From: Aldrovandia affinis
Lineage: Eukaryota; Chordata; Actinopteri; Notacanthiformes; Halosauridae
Reading direction: 5' to 3'
DNA: 64,000 bases
Assembly: GCA_029706075.1 (NCBI GenBank)
Contig: JAINUG010000518.1
Coordinates: forward strand, 57,501 to 121,500
Shown: piece by piece, positions 44,895 to 58,099 of the stretch
How the letters are laid out: every line of letters starts with the position of its first letter
Position numbering within the stretch: position 1 is the stretch's first letter
Made by a program: the position numbers and the translations under genes
Notes under the pieces: generated by a model
Seen by the model: the letters and a program-made list of their open reading frames with translations, nothing else
The model's database searches: none
What the model was told of the DNA's origin: nothing

Positions 44895-46580
44895 ATTTGA
44901 ACTTTCGAACGGAGTACGGTTTGGGACCATTTAGTAAAAAACGACGATGAAGTGCGTTGCAAAATGTGCGATGCTGTCTTAAAATTTAGCAGCAGCACTA
45001 CTACAATGCAGTACCACATACGCAGTAAACATCCACAAGCCATGTCTGATGATGGAGGACAACCGTCTGTCTCCTCCATGTTTGCCGGGAGACAATGCGA
45101 TGCGCGACGGTCTGAGGAGATCACACAAAGAGTGTGTTCCATGATCGAAAAAGACATGGTGCCCATTAGTGTGGTCGAAGGTCAAGGATTTCAAGGGCTA
45201 CTGGGCTACCTCAAACCCAGTTATAAAATTCCATCTAGAGGCACCATCACCAGTCGGATTGAAGCGCATTGTCAGGAGAAAACAGGAGAACTGAAAACGC
45301 AGCTAGCCACTGCTAAGAGCGTGGCTCTGACAACCGACAGCTGGACAGTGCTCACAACTGAGAACTACGATTACATGCCATTATATTGATGTGGACAGGC
45401 AGGTTAAATCCACAGTTCTGCTAACTCAGAGTATGCCTGGCAGACACACATCTGACAACCTCGCCAAACACCTCAACGATGCAGTGGATGCCTGGGGACT
45501 CACTGGAAGAGTGGCTGCATGTGTCCATGACAATGCGAGCAACATTGTGGCAGCCAACTCGCCTGAACGAGTCAATTGGGACTCTGTTGCATGCTTTGCC
45601 CATACCCTGCAGCTGGCAGTGAACGATGGATATCGTTGCTGCGGGACGACTTGTTAGGCACTTTCATCACAGCACCCCTGCAAGCAAAGCACTCGAAGCA
45701 AACGAGGGCAGATGCAACTGCCCAAGCACAACCTCATTCAGTCCTGCAAAACGAGGTGGAACTCGATGTGCGACATGTTCAATCGTCTGGTTGAACAACG
45801 GTGGGCAGTTACAGCTGTGCTGTCTGACTGAACAATAACAAAGCTGCAAGACGTCAGGACCCTGGAGATCCAGGATGAATACTGGCTGATCATGGAGGAG
45901 ATTGTGTTGGCAACGTTGAATTGTGCGACGACCGTCATGTCTATGGAAACACAGGTCTCCAACATTTACCCCATCATATTCAGCCTCCTTAAAACACACC
46001 TCCTGAGATCCGAGGATGACAGCCGACGAGTGGGACAGTTCAAGTCGAAGGTTCGACAGTCCTTGAGCACACGCATGGGGGTAAGCATGATCATTCTGTT
46101 TATTGAAATATAACCTATTGGCTATTTTCCCCACTCATTTTTACCAATGAAATTCCAGAACTTTACCATTACTTTTACATAACTTCTTGCCAAATGTCCA
46201 CGACCATTTCTGCATTATAATGAGTAAAGTTGCCTTAAACTACTATAATAGGCTTAATGTAAACTTGAGATGCAAAAGTGTAATTGCGTTAATTTAATTG
46301 TTCACTTGCAGGTTGATACGGATGACTTGGTATCCAAACCATCTCTTATCGCCTCCATCTTCGACCCTCGCCATAAACATCTCCGGTTCCTTACACCAAT
46401 GGAGAGAGCAGCCGCAAAAAGAAAAACTACAAGAGATTGTAACAACTCTGGAGGTGACCACTGATGTGCCCATTGCTGATAAGCCTGCCGCTGCCGCGAT
46501 GAGTGGAGATGAGGAAACAGCAGTGCCAGCTGCCCCGGTACATTGGCATTTCTTGGGGAGGCCACCACGAGGCCAATGAC
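44895..46580 (+). pseudogene. hAT (ZBED-type) transposase remnant, right arm
   Basis: The BED finger (VWDHLVKNDDEVRCKMC, then YHIRSKHP) lies at 44919-45025. The following ORF reads to 45389 with TTDSWTVLTTENYDY. The ORF at 45391-45657 contains CVHDNASNIVAANSPERV and CFAHTLQLAVND, typical of hAT transposases. More coding similarity follows in other frames to 46081. A 226-base stretch from 46082 begins GTAAGC and ends TTGCAG, which looks like a spliced intron. The frame then continues VDTDDLVSKPSLIASIFDP. Several frame breaks show that it is dead. This copy is longer than the left one, which the window truncates. Confidence 0.82.
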
Positions 46581-46649
46581 AACTCTGACGGGGATACAGT
46601 CTTCCATCGCAGTGATGAAGGCATGCATTTTTACACACACACACTAAGA

Positions 46650-47215
46650 GGGCACACAATTCAAGTTTCACTCTCTTTTTATATTTCTCTGTATCTACAC
46701 ACTGTACTGATTACAGTATCACAAGTATCACAGTCCTGCAGAGAGCAGCATCACTCCTGAATCCTGCAGGTTATTGAAACTCCCCATTTAACATTTTATG
46801 TTTGTTCATTTTCTCAGATATTCATTTAGTTTTTTCTCCTTCTCAAACATAAGTGATTTACAATGGATGAGTTGTAAAGGTTTTGTAAAATTGTAATTAA
46901 AAATATGATAAAAACTTGAAAGAATATGGGGCACACAATTCAAGTTCCACTCTCTCTTCCTATTTCTCTCTATCTACATGCTGTACTAATTACAGCATCA
47001 CAAGTTTAAATTAAAATAGAAACACACACTGTACTTACTCCAGTTTCTCCAGTTTACAGTGTGGATTCTCCAGTCCTGCAGAGAGCAGCTTCACTCCTGA
47101 ATCCTGCAGGTGATTCCCCCCAGGTTCAGCTCGCTCAGGTGTGAGGAGTTTGAGCTGAGAGCTGAGGCCAATGCACCACAGCATTCCTCTGTGAGTTCAC
47201 AATCCACCATCCTTA
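46650..47215 (-). pseudogene. Duplicated NLR leucine-rich-repeat exon fragments
   Basis: On the minus strand 47215-47035 reads MVDCELTEECCGALASALSS, then NSSHLSELNL, then (one base out of frame) LQDSGVKLLSAGL, then ENPHCKLEKLE. This is an LRR unit of fish NLR-C receptors. A second, shorter piece (46731-46769) repeats LQDSGVMLLSAGL. The two share about 100 bases of flank (GGCACACAATTCAAGTTYCA type), so they arose by local duplication of about 275 bases. Both are broken. Confidence 0.7.
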
Positions 47216-47310
47216 AAAAAGAAGGAATGTGAAAAAAGCATTATTTACAAAATGAGAATCTGAAGCTTGCACATTTACAGACTCTGGAAGGGAGTTGATG
47301 CACAAACCCC

Positions 47311-47384
47311 CCCCAGAGAGAGAGAGGGAGAGGGAGAGAGAGAGAGAGAGAGAGAGGGGAGAGAGGGAGAGAGAGGGAGAGAGG

Positions 47385-47452
<68 letters not shown>

Positions 47453-47724
47453 GGAGAGAGGGAGAGAGAGAGAGGGAGTGAGGGGGAGAGAGAGAGGGTT
47501 TGAGGAGAGAGAGAGAGAGGGAGGGAGGAGGGAGAAAGCGAGAGATAGAGAGGGAGGAGGGAGGGAGGGAGGGAGGGAGGGAGAGGGACCAGAGAGAGAG
47601 AGGGAGGGAGGGAGGGAGGGAGGGAGAGAGAGAGGGAGGAGAGAGGGAGAGAGAGACAGAGAGAGAGAGAGAGAGGGAGAAAGAGAGAGAGAGAGAGGGA
47701 GGGAGGGAGGGAGAGAGAGAGATC
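47311..47724. repeat. Long GA/GGGA microsatellite
   Basis: About 410 bases are nearly pure purine, with GAGAGG and GGGAGGGA units. Both-strand ORFs (Arg/Glu or Ser/Leu/Pro) are artefacts of it. Confidence 0.97.
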
Positions 47725-48060
47725 TCTGATTACCCTGGATCGCAACCCCAACAGCCTTGCCCACACAGCTACTCCTCCCAGGATCTACAGACCTCCCAGA
47801 TACCAACAAGAAAGGCAGAGGAACACTGCCTCCCACCTTCCTGCAGCACCACGTCCCCCTGCAGCGCTCCGCCCCGATCCTATACCCTACCCTCCTGCCC
47901 CACCCAGCCACAGAAGACCCCCCCACCATCACCAACGGATGACCTACGCCTCTGTGATGAACAATCCCACCCCTCTGCTACCCACTGCACCCATGTCTGA
48001 ACTAGGGGCAATCAAAGTGATGCTCCAGACTCTGTGTAGAAGACTACTGCAGACATGAGG
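47725..48060 (+). other. Pro/Ser-rich coding-like stretch of unknown origin
   Basis: All three plus frames are largely open, and one frame ends MSELGAIKVMLQTLCRRLLQ. The composition suggests the ORF1 tail of an L1/Tx1-type LINE, but no domain proves it. A (CA)n tract follows at 48108-48180. Confidence 0.25.
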
Positions 48061-48113
48061 TACAGAGATACCTTAGATAAAGAACACACACACGTTCTCA
48101 TACACATAGATAA

Positions 48114-48180
<67 letters not shown>

Positions 48181-48183
<3 letters not shown>

Positions 48184-49100
48184 AGTTTAAATGTATCCAT
48201 TCTCCTATAAATTAGTTGCACCAGGTTAGTCTTTTTCAGTTTGGTGAAAAGTACTAAAGGGTTTTTCTTTGAGAAACTGGCAGTTCATACGTTGGATAAT
48301 GTAGGGAAATTGTAGCGGTTGCTGCTGAATCAAGAGTAAAGAACGATCGCTTTTCTATTATAACGCATTTAAGCGCCAAGAAGCACTCAGAAATATGCTA
48401 AACGAACATATTTTGTAGCTAGTTTAGCATTAGAGAACGCTATCCCCCTTCATAATCTCTTAACGCAACCAATGAACCCCTACAACTGCGCAGACGCCAA
48501 ATTCAGCTGTAACATAACTGGGCGATTTGCATATTACCCACAGTTCCTACTGTCCTATTTAGAGTCCTCCGTATAAAAGTTAAAAATGGTTCACTTGCAG
48601 ACGTTTTTTTCAAACAAAAAACGAACGACCCTTGCGCTTGTTTAGCAAAGCAACTCTGAGTGGTCGGTATAATGAGTTACCGTCAATGGGGGAAGTAGAG
48701 AGAAATCCTAGGTAGTGTTAACGAGAACACAGATGTTGAAACCACTGGTCCATGCGGAAGGCCCCTATGTGCTTTGTGTACTTGTCTACATGTAAATATG
48801 TTTTTATTTTTTATTTTATTGTAAGATGTTTTCATATAGCTATAACAGACACTGTGAATTCAGCTTTTTACTCAATTCGTAACTGTGAGCAAGAATAAAA
48901 TAAAGTCATAGCCCATCCTTGGGGGGAAATGTCACAGCTCTGGGGACCTTTGGATGGGGGCACCTTCACACCACCCCCCACCCCCCTGGAGGAACAGTGA
49001 CTTCACAGTGAGTTTGGGACCCGGGTCAATACCCAGAGCCGAGACACAAGCTCCTCCCTCTCCATCGCTGTATTTATTAGGCATGTAGGTGTAATATGTA
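48181..49100. other. Intergenic stretch, no gene recognised
   Basis: I see no exon or named repeat. A (TA)n tract follows at 49110-49147. Confidence 0.5.
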
Positions 49101-49107
49101 CAAAAAT

Positions 49108-49150
<43 letters not shown>

Positions 49151-49480
49151 AAATAATATCAATATGAATATTTTCCCCATAATTCCAGGCCCCATGTGAT
49201 GTTTGGACACAGGCCTTGTCGGCCTATAAGGAGATCCGGCCCTGCGTATGAGTGATGTCATATCCTGGCAGCAAGAAGCAGGTGCAGACCAGGTGTGTGT
49301 GTGTGTGTGTTCACTACTCCTTTCCCATCAGTAAATATCGCACAGCTGTTTACCATCATGGTGTGAAAAAGCAACAGCTACTGTCGTCGTAAAGTTCATT
49401 AAATTAATAAAAACAACATTCAAAATAAGGTTTGTTATAAAACAATAGTCTTGATATACAGTACCCTCGATAATTATTCA

Positions 49481-50160
<680 letters not shown>

Positions 50161-50861
50161 AAGAATAAAAGACAAAGGCAAATGAACATTGGGTTCGCCT
50201 CGTGCTAAACTATCAAACAGCAGGGAAGGCAACTGACAGCGCTTCAAAACAAAAACACACAAACAGAACACAGAAGAATGGAGCTCAATGAATCTATCCA
50301 GGAGGGAAAGCCCGAAATCCCTCTTTTCTGTTTTTGTTTTTAAACGGGATGTACATAAAAATAAAACAGGAAATGTCAAAGAGGGGTGAGCGTGGATTGT
50401 TTGATCAGGTTGTGATAGTAAAGATGGAAATGTTTGTATCCAGGTAGGGCGGCCATACGTCTGGCATTACGCCGGACAGTCCAGTTTTTAAGCGCTCTGT
50501 CCTCTGTCTGTCCACCATCCTCTGCCAGACGCTCATTTGTTCTCCTTTTGAAGTCTAGACTAGAAAAACACTCAATTCTTCTTCATTAACTCAGGTTTGA
50601 AAATTCTAACGTGCTTTTTATTAGTTTATGTATTTGTCAAACAACGAATCGCCTGTGTCATTGGTCTAATAAATGTCAACAAACACCACGATTTAATATG
50701 ACATTCTTAAGAACACTGTGGGCGTGAGCGGCAAGCCACGCAATGTTTCCTTAAGTGCTATCGGAGAGAGTTCAGTGCTATCATAGCCAGCTATTGTGAG
50801 TACACACTCTCAATCTCAGTTAGTCTGTTTAGGTTATGGTTTTAAATTGGTCATATGATTA

Positions 50862-51600
50862 CCGTAGTTTTCGCACTATAAGGCGCACTTAAAAGCCTTT
50901 AATTTTCTCAAAAATCGACAGTGCGCCTTATAATCCGGTGCGCCTTATGTACCGTTTTTTCCTAGAAAAAAGTCTGAAAAAATCGCATCCTTTTATATTC
51001 GCGCCCCAAATTTTTTTAGCGTAAATATTCATTCACAACAACAGAGGGCGATTCGACCGGCAATCAGAAATTTACGATAAAGTTGATTCTTGTTTTTGTT
51101 CAATATTATAGTTCCTCTGTTTAGTTAAATCCGTGTTTTGGATTTGGTTTGTTTGGTTAGTTATTTGCGTGTCGCCACAGACATTGTTTTGCTTACGTTT
51201 GTGGAAAATAAATACCATAAACATATTTCCGTATTTTGGGTCTCTTTCGCGCCTGCATTTGGTTCCACCCCTACACTCCTGACAATTGCTCTACTGTTTT
51301 ATTGCAATCTAGACAATTGTTGAATATTGAAAACATGATTTTACCAAAAGATGTTACAAACAGCCTACATTGTTTTATTTAATGTGAAGACAAATAAAAT
51401 GATTTTCTTTATACAAACAAGATTTGGTCTTCAAAAAAGTATTTTTCCAAAAATGAGTCTTGAAAAAGGGGGGTCGTTTTATAATCGGGGTCGTTTTATA
51501 TTCGGGTCAATACGGTATTAATTCTGGTTGTGCTTACTGACTATCACTCCCTTCAGGAAACACACTTGACCACGGTCCTTCGATTACAGATGGATGAATT

Positions 51601-51665
<65 letters not shown>

Positions 51666-52919
51666 CGTCAAATCCACCTTTCTCTCTTCTCATATCCACC
51701 TTTCTCTCTTCTCATATCCACCGTCGAACTGTACAAAGTTCACAATAATGCACAACATAAATACATCGTCACCTAACAATTACAACCTAAGTACAAAACA
51801 TGAACACAAAGTCAGTATAACGTTGACATACCTCACTGGCTGCACATAACCAAGAAGGGAATGGGTCCACTTGAACAAAAAACGTCTTCGAAAAAATACT
51901 AACATAAATCTTCAAAAACACATTTAAACTTATAAGCGGAGCTTCTTGTAAACCTTGATAAACTTATAAAATGAGCTTCTGCTAGCTACATGCTAGCCAC
52001 TTAAACGGAGCTTCTGCTAGCGTTACAACATAGGGGCTAAACATGACTGTGCAAACGACGAAATATTGATCATGTCAATAAATAAAATTATGTAATGTAC
52101 AATTTATTACCATAGCGAAATTAGGTGTAACGTTACAATGTTTAGCTAGCCAGCTCTGACAGTGTGCCAAATCTCATGTTGTTTTTATCATTAAAAAAAG
52201 GACAATCCATGCTCATTATCTGCTGTCGGCTTCCATTCAATCACAGTGTATCTGTTTAAAGTTAAATCTGCTAGTGTTAACGCACTATTGGCAGCAGCTA
52301 GCTAGTTTTCAGTGCAGGAATACAACAATAGTCTACAAAATACGTTTTCCAAACATACAAATAACGTGAAATAAAATGTATTTAGTTCTTTGTTACCTTA
52401 TGCGCAGTCTCTCCTCCTCCGTTTCGCAAAAATGAGCAATCTGCCGGCACCTTTGACTGTAGAATTGACTCGGATAATGACGAGAGGGATTCGGGCATGT
52501 TGGATGCCGTAATCGCCCAAATGTTAAACTCGGACACTGAAGATGAAGAATTTGAAGGATTTGTGGACGAGGAATAAACTGAAAAAGTGAGTGTATTGTG
52601 TTGTATTTTACGTGTTATAACTGAACAATTTTGAGAGCTTTTGTGAATACGCTAACGTTTGATTTAGCGGTATCAGACTGTGTTTTTTACGTGTTACAAC
52701 TGAACAAGGTTGGTAGTTATTGTGAATAAATTCATTAACGTTTGAATAATGTTGAGAGTTATTGTGAACGCGTTTAATAAAGTTTGACTGACTTATCTGA
52801 CTGTTTTTTTCCGCTTAATGCGCCTTATAGTCCGGTGCGCTTTATATATGAAAAAAGATCGAAAATAGACCATTCATTGACAGTGCGCCTTATAATCCCC
52901 AATAGTGCAAAAAATACGG
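50862..52919 (+). mobile_element. pogo/Tigger-like DNA transposon, internally rearranged
   Basis: The ends CCGTAGTTTTCGCACTATAA and (reverse) CCGTATTTTTTGCACTATTG, then subterminal GCGCCTTATAATCC repeats, are bordered by TA. Near the right end an ORF tail reads RIDSDNDERDSGML, DAVIAQMLNSDTEDEEFEGF, VDEE and stop (52461-52577), resembling C-termini of pogo-like transposases. A second kind of terminus (GACCCGAATATAAAACGACC in reverse) at 51470-51518 and a (CT)n tract (51601-51661) show that other sequence was inserted. Confidence 0.6.
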
Positions 52920-53362
52920 TATATGTTAAATTGCCTCTGCCTGAAGTGTCCTCCATTCTGGGTTTTTGTAAATGGCCGCCCTGCACTCTGAATTAGATAC
53001 CTTATTCATCGTCAGGCCTACAGAAGTTCTGGCAGGAAAGGAATAAACATTGTGCTTGAGAAGAGAGCTCGGGAGGTCGGCACATTGGAGAAGCAGATCG
53101 AGCCTGTGAAGAGGAGGGTGGGGGGGGGGGGGGGGCCTTATTTGACATTTCCGCACACTGCGAGCGTTGTTGCAGGGAAGAGTCCAAGTGAGAGCTGTTA
53201 CAGTAAAGAAAATAAGATAAAAATCGATCGGGGGCTGTCAAGTGGACACTGTTGACACGGTATTAAATTACCCCAGGCCTCATCTTACACTGCCAAGAAC
53301 TAAACACATGGTGTTCTTGTGAAAAGGCCTGACATGCTTTTGGATCGTATGTAAAGAAATGT

Positions 53363-53416
53363 AAACTGTGTAAGTCGCTCTGGATAAGAGCGTCTGCTAA
53401 ATGCCTGTAATGTAAT
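53363..53416 (+). repeat. L2 3'-tail fragment
   Basis: GTAAGTCGCTCTGGATAAGA, then GCGTCTGCTAAATGC, with a TGTAATGTAATGT tail. Only the terminal hairpin region is present, about 90 bases before the TAFA exon. Confidence 0.85.
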
Positions 53417-53430
53417 GTCATATGAATTTA

Positions 53431-54030
<600 letters not shown>

Positions 54031-54599
54031 TATATATTATACTATACGGGTTGGGCGACCCGCACGGACCTTTGCAGAGGGCGTTGGCAGTTAAATAACC
54101 CAGAGGAGGCAGTATTACAAGCAAAACAATAATTCATTAAACTAATTTCGACAAACACAAAAAGGCTGGGGTCTCCGGGGGTATTCAAACACAAAGTCCA
54201 CAATCCTTATCGTTGTTGATGTCCGTAATCCAAGTCCAAAATCCAATCCACTTCCTCAAACAGTCCAAAAGTCGGTACACAAGCGGGGTCCTCAGCTCCA
54301 CAAACAGCAATCCAAAAACACTTTTCTTCCCACAAACACCAACCCACTCCCTCAACTCACCAACTCACTCCTCTCCCAGTGTGACATGAATGAGTCCTTT
54401 AAATAGGCCTCCAAATGGCCTTCAGCTGTTCATAGTCCCAATTGCTTGACTTCATTCAGGTGCTGGACTGCGGCCTGCTGGGAAATGTAGTGTTTCCTTG
54501 GTTCCAGTGGTTCCAATGTGTTGAAGGCCAGGCAGCCATTTCCTTGGGTAGCCCCTTGGGCTGCCACAATATATATAAGGTGGGTATAATATATGTATG

Positions 54600-54634
<35 letters not shown>

Positions 54635-54853
54635 TCACCCCCTTTGGCATTTTTAATATTTTATTTTCTTACTTCACAGAATCAAAATGGATTTACATTT
54701 TACATTTGAATGTAAATTACTTATTTGGGATTTCTTGCCACTGATCAACACAAAATACTCTATAATGTCAAATAAAAGAGTTTTAGTTTTCTTCAACAAT
54801 GGCTTTCTTTTTGCCACCCTCCCATAAAGTGCAGATTTGTGAAGCGTCTGGGC

Positions 54854-55365
54854 CAGTGGAGATTTTACCGCGGGTGCAGGGGGTGCATTTGCACCCCCTA
54901 TTGTTGGGATGAAAATATAACAATTTTCAAATCAATGCCAAAAAAACATTTAAAGGCGGCGGATGGCGTAGCGGTCTAATGCGCCACCCTTCGGTGTGGT
55001 GTGCGCTGCCTGTCAGGGACGCGGTTCGAAACCTGCATCTCTACCAGACCAGCCCTGGTCGTCAGCTCCGATCGGAGGCGGCATTTGGCTATCTGCCTCC
55101 GGGTGAGGGGGGAGGGTGAGGCGGCACGAGTCCATCGAGGAGAAGGTAAAAGGCGTCCGTGGAACAATCAGCCGGGAATGAGTGTCTCGCTCCCGGAGGA
55201 CGGGCGGCGGACTCGTGGGGAGGGGGAATTGAAATAAATAGAGGGTATAATTGGCAACCAAATTGGGAGAAAAATGGGAAAAAATGTGAAATAAATAGAA
55301 AAAATTAAAAGCAAATGATTTCTGCCCATTGCACCCCCTGTTTTAAAACCCTAAAATTGCCACTG
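54854..55365. mobile_element. hAT-like MITE inside the Tc1 remnant, itself split by a SINE
   Basis: The ends CAGTGGAGATTTTA and (reverse) CAGTGGCAATTTTA form inverted repeats. Inside them, GGGGGTGCATTTGCACCCCC at 54882-54901 makes a further hairpin. I could not find an 8-bp target duplication. Confidence 0.6.
54955..55312 (+). repeat. tRNA-derived SINE inside the hAT MITE
   Basis: The head GATGGCGTAGCGGTCTAATG, then GCGGTTCGAAACC, the GGAGGCGGCATTTGGC body, and the tail ATTGGCAACCAAATTGGGAG, then A-rich sequence. Confidence 0.85.
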
Positions 55366-55800
55366 TTGTTCTATCAACAATTTCACCCATCTCTTAACAA
55401 GACTGTAACTCTGTCAGAGTTGCCACAGGCCTCTTGATGGCCTCCCTAACAAGTGCCCTTCTCGCATAGATGCTCAGTTTTGGAGGATGGCCTGTTCTAG
55501 GTAAATTCACAGTTGTGCCCTATTCTCTCCATTTCTTTATGATGGGCTTAACGGCACTCCGGGGGATATTCAAAGTCTATGACATCCTTTATCCTTCCCC
55601 TGATTGGTGCTTTTTTTTCTTCTCAGATTCTCTTTGAATATTCTTTGGTCTTCATGATGAAGCTCTTGTTTGGAAATGCACTAACCATCTGTGGGACCTC
55701 TGACAGACAGGTGTATTCATGCTTATTATTTCTACTGTAATGAGGCACTTTGGGCTAATAAACTAGATTTTAAAAACCTGTACTGATATGCGCAGTTAAT

Positions 55801-57294
55801 TTTGCGATCCCACTGCTTCGTCTTTTACTGTCTCCCCACGTACAAAACGCGTTCCGAATCCACAGCTATGGCAGGAAATGGGCCGTACTATAACTTCGTG
55901 GATGTAGCAAATGTGCATTTGTGGCTCTCCTCAGCTTCCAATCAAGCAGCACAGAACACAGGGCTGAGCCTCAGGTGCAATACTAACATCATCAACTCTC
56001 CAGAAAATACAATAATTGCTTTCTTGCAGTTTTTTATTTTTCCTTTTGAACTCCACTCTGTGAACTGCTGTGTTTTGATATTGAAACAAAGAGTCGCATT
56101 AATTAGACTCGGCCCAAACACATTCAATTAAATATATATTTGTTAAATAATTTTAAAAACTGGCATAGAGAAAGTGTCAGGTTTGAGCTGGGTTATTTTC
56201 AAAGGGCTTGTAGAAACGAGCAGCCCAAGGTCTCTCTCTCATCCTGCTTTGTTTGCCTTGGTTGGTTTTTGTTTTGTCCCAGCGGAGTTCGGCGGAAAAG
56301 AGAGAATGTAACGGCATCAGTGTCATCAATGGTTATTGTCCTCATTTCGGGGAAACAGTTTGGCCTACTGCTCAACTCCAGGTGCAGGGTGGGAACTCAA
56401 ACCCTCATGATTCTGCCTCAATATGACGGGATATACTCCACATTCGCCCTTTTGACTTTTTGGCCTACGAATAAAGGTGCGCCTCACTTTTTTTCAGCTC
56501 ATCAAACACAAGTTTGGCGAGGTAACTGAGGTGATTCGAATCTTGCCAAACTTGTGTTTTTGAAGAAAAATAAACAAACAAACACTTGCATTTTAATTAG
56601 CAGTCAGAGTAAATGTTCACTGAATCTAGGCCAATTTTTTTATGAAACCGCAAACAAGATACAAGGAAGAGCTCCAAAGATGCAAAGCCCTTGTGACAAC
56701 AATCTTTATTATCTTTCTATTTCTGTACTGTTTGCCTTTTTGAATATTCTCTTCTGTCAATTGCACAGTACATGCCGTAGTGTTGAGCACTTAACTGTTG
56801 TCCATGGGTATTTATCAAAAGTACAACATTAGTTTGAGTAGATTGAGCTTAATAACTTTAAATCTAATGTTGAAGCTAAGTAAACCCGGTAACAGTGTTG
56901 TGAGGTGTACAAACCTCTGTATTTACAGATAATTCTGAAGGTTTCTGGTGAAGAAATTGGCCTACAGTTTTATTTAGACAAACCTTGACAAATCTGTTTA
57001 GACAAACCTTTAGACAGAACATCCAGATAGATTTTCAATTTGGAATTTAATTTCCAAAAAGATTAAATGACGCCCACCTTCCCGCATAAGATAAATCCTA
57101 AAACCTCATACATGATATTACGTTATTATATTATTATTATATTTATATTATATTAAGAAACACAGAATGATCAGAATCAATAGGACATAGATGTTCCAAA
57201 CATAGTCCAACCGAGACGTCATCACCAATCGACATCAACTGAGATGCTAAAAACCAAAAGAAGAAATAAGAAGAGATACACCATCACACCTATA
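55801..57294. other. Stretch without recognised gene or repeat
   Basis: ORFs of 92-129 codons occur on the plus strand but lack domains, splice context or compositional signs of coding. There is an (ATT)n-like patch near 57120-57150. Confidence 0.45.
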
Positions 57295-57299
57295 TGAGC

Positions 57300-57777
57300 T
57301 TGTTTGACATCCCATTCTAAAACCATGGGCATTAATATGGAGCTGGAGCCCCCTATGACAGCTGCCACTCTTCTGGGAAGGCTTTCCACAAGATTTTAGA
57401 GTGTTTCTGTGGCAATTTGTGTCCATTCAGCCAAAAGAGCATCCGTGAGGTCAGGCACTGATGATGGACGAGAAGGCCTGGCTCACAATCGGTGTTCTAA
57501 TTCCTCCCAAAGGTGATCAATGGGGTTGAGGTCAGGACTCTGTGCAGGGGTACAACTAGTAGGGCAGAAATTTCACGAACTGACTTGTGGCAAAGGTGGC
57601 ATCCTATGACAGTGCTGCGTTTAAAGTCACTGAGCTCTTTACGAACCATTCTGAATTCTAAATGTTTGTCTGTGGGGATTGCAGGGCTGTTATGCACCTG
57701 TTGGCAATGGGTGTGGCTGAAACACCTGCACTAAATAATTAGTAGGGTGTCCACTGACTTTTGGCCATATAGTGTAT
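57300..57777 (-). pseudogene. Tc1-like transposon 3' fragment
   Basis: The minus strand ends in the terminal repeat ACTATATGGCCAAAAGTCAG, then TGGACACCC. Coding traces read ALLAEWTQI-, then TETL-NLVESLPRRVAAVI-like, the end of a Tc1 transposase. The opposite terminal repeat is missing. Confidence 0.7.
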
Positions 57778-58027
57778 CTCTTCTTATGTGAACAGCTCTG
57801 AAAGATTGTCACATCCTCCTGGTGGAAATTAATAAAAAAGTTTTCCACTGGTCATTATGGCCATGGACACAGTTAGCTTAACCTGAATTGCTTCAGCACA
57901 AATACTCAGCTGTATAAATGTGCAATACACATTTTTATTTTATATTTTATATCCAGAAATGTATTTAATAATTAAACAATAGTAGTTCTGGATATGAACC
58001 AAGCAATTAAATATTCCTCTTCTTCTG

Positions 58028-58055
58028 CTTACTACTATTATTATTATTATTATTA

Positions 58056-58098
<43 letters not shown>
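58028..58098. repeat. (ATT)n microsatellite at the L2 truncation point
   Basis: About 20 ATT units with one GTT interruption lie immediately before the 5'-truncated L2 copy. An L2-tail-associated (ATT)n tract also occurs at 63416-63447. Confidence 0.9.

Positions 58099-58099
<1 letters not shown>

Larger units (their letters stand above)
22845..46106 (-). repeat. Right arm of the inverted duplication
   Basis: This is the reverse complement of 1-22720 and about 540 bases longer. The excess comes from a full L2 LINE insertion, a Tigger-like element and a SINE fragment. It is offset by two deletions of about 1.19 and 1.07 kb and by the lack of the left arm's piggyBac. Homology is still running at 46106, where the left arm leaves the window, so the true outer boundary on this side cannot be placed. 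Confidence 0.97.
54628..55800 (-). mobile_element. Tc1-like transposon remnant, split by later insertions
   Basis: The left part (54628-54853) has TATTCACCCCCTTTGGCATT and a CCATAAAGTGCAGATTTGTG motif. The right part (55366-55800) has CTCTGTCAGAGTTGCCACAG, then GATGGCCTCCCTAAC, the degenerate transposase stretch common in fish Tc1-like elements. The parts join across the hAT MITE. The coding sequence is badly decayed. Confidence 0.6.

Noticed and set aside
51138-51323. Short ORFs inside the pogo/Tigger-like element and in 55801-57294
   Set aside because: They show no family similarity, no splice signals and composition like the surrounding non-coding DNA.
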